A stretch of 63,340 nucleotides of DNA from an uncultured Muribaculaceae bacterium. Lineage in GTDB: Bacteria > Bacteroidota > Bacteroidia > Bacteroidales > Muribaculaceae. How positions within the stretch are numbered: the first letter of the stretch is position 1; each line of letters opens with the position of its first letter. This document shows positions 61,413 through 63,340 of this stretch, piece after piece. The notes beneath the pieces were generated by a model. It was given only the letters and a program-made list of their open reading frames with translations. It was not told where the DNA came from and searched no databases. A program made the position numbers and the translations under genes. The stretch is taken from the NCBI GenBank assembly GCA_904501735.1, contig CAJGBY010000012.1:1-63340 (forward strand), read 5' to 3'.

Positions 61413-63050
61413 ATGAAAGGACTTGTAGGAATAATATTGGGTATCGTGATGCTGTTGGCGGGGTGTGGTCGCTCGGTCGACAGCCGCTTGTCGCTTGCCG
61501 ATAGTCTTATCGATGAGCAGGCTGATAGTGCTTATGTGGTGCTGAAAGGTGTTAACGCCGATGAATTGACGACCACTTCCGACAGAGCCTATTATGCACT
61601 GCTTTACACACAGGCTCTGTATAAGAACATGGATAGCATAGCGAGCGACTCGTTGATTAATATCGCAGTCGACTATTATGCCGATAATCACAATCGTGAA
61701 CTCAACACCCGCACACTTATCTACAAGGGTGCTGTGATGCAAGAACTCGGTAAGGAGCAAGAGGCTATGGAGTGGTATAAGCGAGCCGAAGATAATGCTT
61801 CGGAAGATGATTATATGAATCTCGGTCAAGCCAACTTGCGAATGGCTGTGTTATATTCACTCAATTATACCGATAATCGTGTAATCATTGAAAAATACAA
61901 GCAAGCATTATATAATTTTCAAAAAGCTGGCAGTAAGCAATATCAAGTAATGTGTCTTAGTAGCATTGGTGGAGAACTAAGAAATATAAATATAGATAGT
62001 GCTATAATCTATTTAGAGAAGTCTATTCAACTATCAAAAGAATTAGACAATTCATTCTTGTTATATCGAAGTTCAGCAATGCTAACAAGGGCATATTTTT
62101 CAAAAAACGATTTTAAAAGGTCAAAAGATTTAGCATTGGCATTTATCAATACAGAAAATAGCTATGTAGGAGATGATATTTATTATGATATAGTGATGTC
62201 TTACGCCCATTTGGGTATGCCCGATTCGGCTGAATATTATTTATCAAAAACAAATGAAGTGAAAGATGATAATAGGTTGAAGTTAGTTAGGACTATGGCT
62301 ATTTCTGCAATATATGAGTCGAGAGGGGATTATCAGCAATCACTATCTGCTACAAAAAAAGCTGATAGTATATCTTATAGCATTGAATCTGGTAGCCTTA
62401 TAAAAGATATAGTTAAAATAGAAACATTATATAGCAAGGCAAAATTGGATAATTTACATCTTCAATTGAAGAATGTGCAACTGAAATCTTGTTTGTATAT
62501 AAGCATATGTGCTATTGTGATATTGATAATAACTTTTATTACATTTGTGTATATACGAAAAAGAAAACGAAAATTAGATGATGCATATCAATTAATAGAT
62601 GCTTTAAACAAGGAAAAAAATGATATATATATAAGAGATAATATTCGTAGCGAAAGTATTAGGAAATTGACAGAAAATCATAAACGGTTGATGAATAGAT
62701 TGATTGAATGTTCATATAACTATAAAAATCACCCTGAACTCTTTATCAAAATATTCAGTAAAATAATAGAAAATGTAAAAGCAACTCAAGATTTTTGGGA
62801 AACTTTGATTATCTATATAAACGATCAATATGATAATTTTATCGATGAATTAAAGAATACTTATCCCAATCTGAATAATGATGATATAAAAATAATAACC
62901 TTGATATGTTGTGGATATTCACCTTTAGATATTTCTATTTATATGGGATATGCTAACAATACTTATATCTATCGAAAGAAAAAAAACATAGCATCAAAAA
63001 TGGATTTGTCGATATCGTTAGATGATTTTATTGCTGAAAAACTCACATAA
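61413..63050 (+). CDS. Membrane-anchored TPR regulator with C-terminal helix-turn-helix
   Basis: 545 residues from the ATG at 61413; a GTG two codons upstream lies at the end of the -7 box. Lipobox-like LLAGC near residue 18. TPR-type helices fill about 20-340 (TRTLIYKGAVMQELGKEQEAMEWY, YLEKSIQLSKELDNSFLLYR). A transmembrane segment (LYISICAIVILIITFITFVYI, about 362-382) precedes a coiled coil and a cytoplasmic region ending in an LuxR/sigma-like helix-turn-helix (DIKIITLICCGYSPLDISIYMG, YIYRKKKNIASKM). Such one-protein sensors are frequent in Bacteroidales. GC content falls sharply after codon about 160, hinting at a mosaic origin. Targets unknown, possibly the gene downstream. Confidence 0.8.
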   Translation: MKGLVGIILGIVMLLAGCGRSVDSRLSLADSLIDEQADSAYVVLKGVNADELTTTSDRAYYALLYTQALYKNMDSIASDSLINIAVDYYADNHNRELNTRTLIYKGAVMQELGKEQEAMEWYKRAEDNASEDDYMNLGQANLRMAVLYSLNYTDNRVIIEKYKQALYNFQKAGSKQYQVMCLSSIGGELRNINIDSAIIYLEKSIQLSKELDNSFLLYRSSAMLTRAYFSKNDFKRSKDLALAFINTENSYVGDDIYYDIVMSYAHLGMPDSAEYYLSKTNEVKDDNRLKLVRTMAISAIYESRGDYQQSLSATKKADSISYSIESGSLIKDIVKIETLYSKAKLDNLHLQLKNVQLKSCLYISICAIVILIITFITFVYIRKRKRKLDDAYQLIDALNKEKNDIYIRDNIRSESIRKLTENHKRLMNRLIECSYNYKNHPELFIKIFSKIIENVKATQDFWETLIIYINDQYDNFIDELKNTYPNLNNDDIKIITLICCGYSPLDISIYMGYANNTYIYRKKKNIASKMDLSISLDDFIAEKLT

Positions 63051-63139
63051 AAAATAAGGTATAATAATAGTATAAAAAATAGTAATAGGATAAGCCTTAT
63101 TATCAATTGATTATGTTGCATGAACATAAAATAAAATAA

Positions 63140-63170
63140 TTGCACCATTAGCAAAAATGGTGTATTTTTG
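63140..63170 (+). promoter_or_regulatory. Promoter of the small secreted protein
   Basis: TTG (63140-63142), 20-bp spacer, TATTTTTG (63163-63170), 24 bp before the ATG. Confidence 0.65.
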
Positions 63171-63194
63171 TTATAAAAGATCAACTTGAATAAT

Positions 63195-63340
63195 ATGAAA
63201 AAACTATTATTATTAATTGTTTTATTATCTGTAAACTTTAATATGTTTGCAAGTAAGAAGAATATAAGTCTTCGAGAAATAGATCCAGGTAGGTTAAGAG
63301 AATTAGTAATGAAACCTGAAGTGTGGTATGACACCGAAGA
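63195..63340 (+). CDS. Secreted protein, start only (runs off the window)
   Basis: 48 codons from the ATG at 63195 to the window end. The start MKKLLLLIVLLSVNFNMFAS is a clear signal peptide, followed by KKNISLREIDPGRLREL. The coding strand is AT-rich like the preceding regulator gene. The family cannot be told from this fragment. It has its own promoter, 144 nt after the regulator, and is a natural candidate target of it. Confidence 0.7.
   Translation, partial: MKKLLLLIVLLSVNFNMFASKKNISLREIDPGRLRELVMKPEVWYDTE

Noticed and set aside
1..63340. Prophage, integrative element or CRISPR array
   Set aside because: No integrase, transposase, phage structural gene, tRNA-bordering direct repeat or regularly spaced repeat was seen.

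Overview
The window is a stretch of chromosome from a Bacteroidales bacterium (phylum Bacteroidota). Four things point there: most promoters that can be read carry the Bacteroidota -7 box TAnnTTTG; there are type IX secretion (T9SS) genes (porX, porW) and cargo with T9SS-like C-terminal tails; several protein families are largely confined to this group (DUF4493, PCMD, DUF4923, BACON); and few genes have a visible Shine-Dalgarno sequence. Muribaculaceae or Prevotellaceae seem likely, but genus cannot be settled from the sequence. No integrase, transposase, phage gene or CRISPR array is visible.

Layout. 1-6.2 kb: end of a lipoprotein gene, tRNA-Leu, pckA, and a minus-strand N-degron operon clpS-clpA-aat. 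6.3-19.1 kb: a seven-gene minus-strand surface locus with three DUF4493 lipoproteins, three PCMD-domain proteins (two of them the same polypeptides as DUF4493 proteins), two sister beta-barrels and a very large secreted C39-like cysteine peptidase. 19.4-23.4 kb: secreted proteins, including an amidase with a T9SS tail. 23.6-26.3 kb: valS. 26.4-30.3 kb: an oxidative-stress cluster dps<>oxyR-ahpC-ahpF. 30.4-38.2 kb: outer-membrane barrels, a long TPR protein and rubrerythrin. 38.3-43.3 kb: GH31 glycosidase, glutamine synthetase, tRNA-Lys, tspO. 43.4-48.6 kb: a long structured leader before an AAA+ ATPase, then mnmD, dedA and desulfoferrodoxin. 48.7-51.8 kb: two sister TPR/barrel proteins, a radical SAM/SPASM protein and a phosphodiesterase. 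51.9-53.2 kb: a compact structured RNA followed by an AT-rich membrane/zinc-ribbon protein. 53.3-59.7 kb: minus-strand operon aroA-(ABC permease)-porW-porX. 59.9-63.3 kb: an alanine symporter, a membrane TPR regulator and the start of a small secreted protein.

How the genes work together. The clearest unifying signal is a candidate OxyR regulon. Four promoters (dps/oxyR, ahpC, rubrerythrin, desulfoferrodoxin) carry the same four-part operator, ATAG-N7-CTAT-N6-ATAR-N7-C(T/A)(G/A)T, at helically matched distances from the -7 box, and the OxyR encoded here has Cys199 and Cys208 in the canonical places. A second theme is cell-surface export: PorX and PorW in one operon, T9SS-tailed cargo, and lipoproteins with acidic residues after the lipid cysteine. 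The least explained parts are the DUF4493/PCMD/barrel/peptidase locus and the two structured RNAs at about 43.4-44.0 kb and 51.87-52.13 kb.
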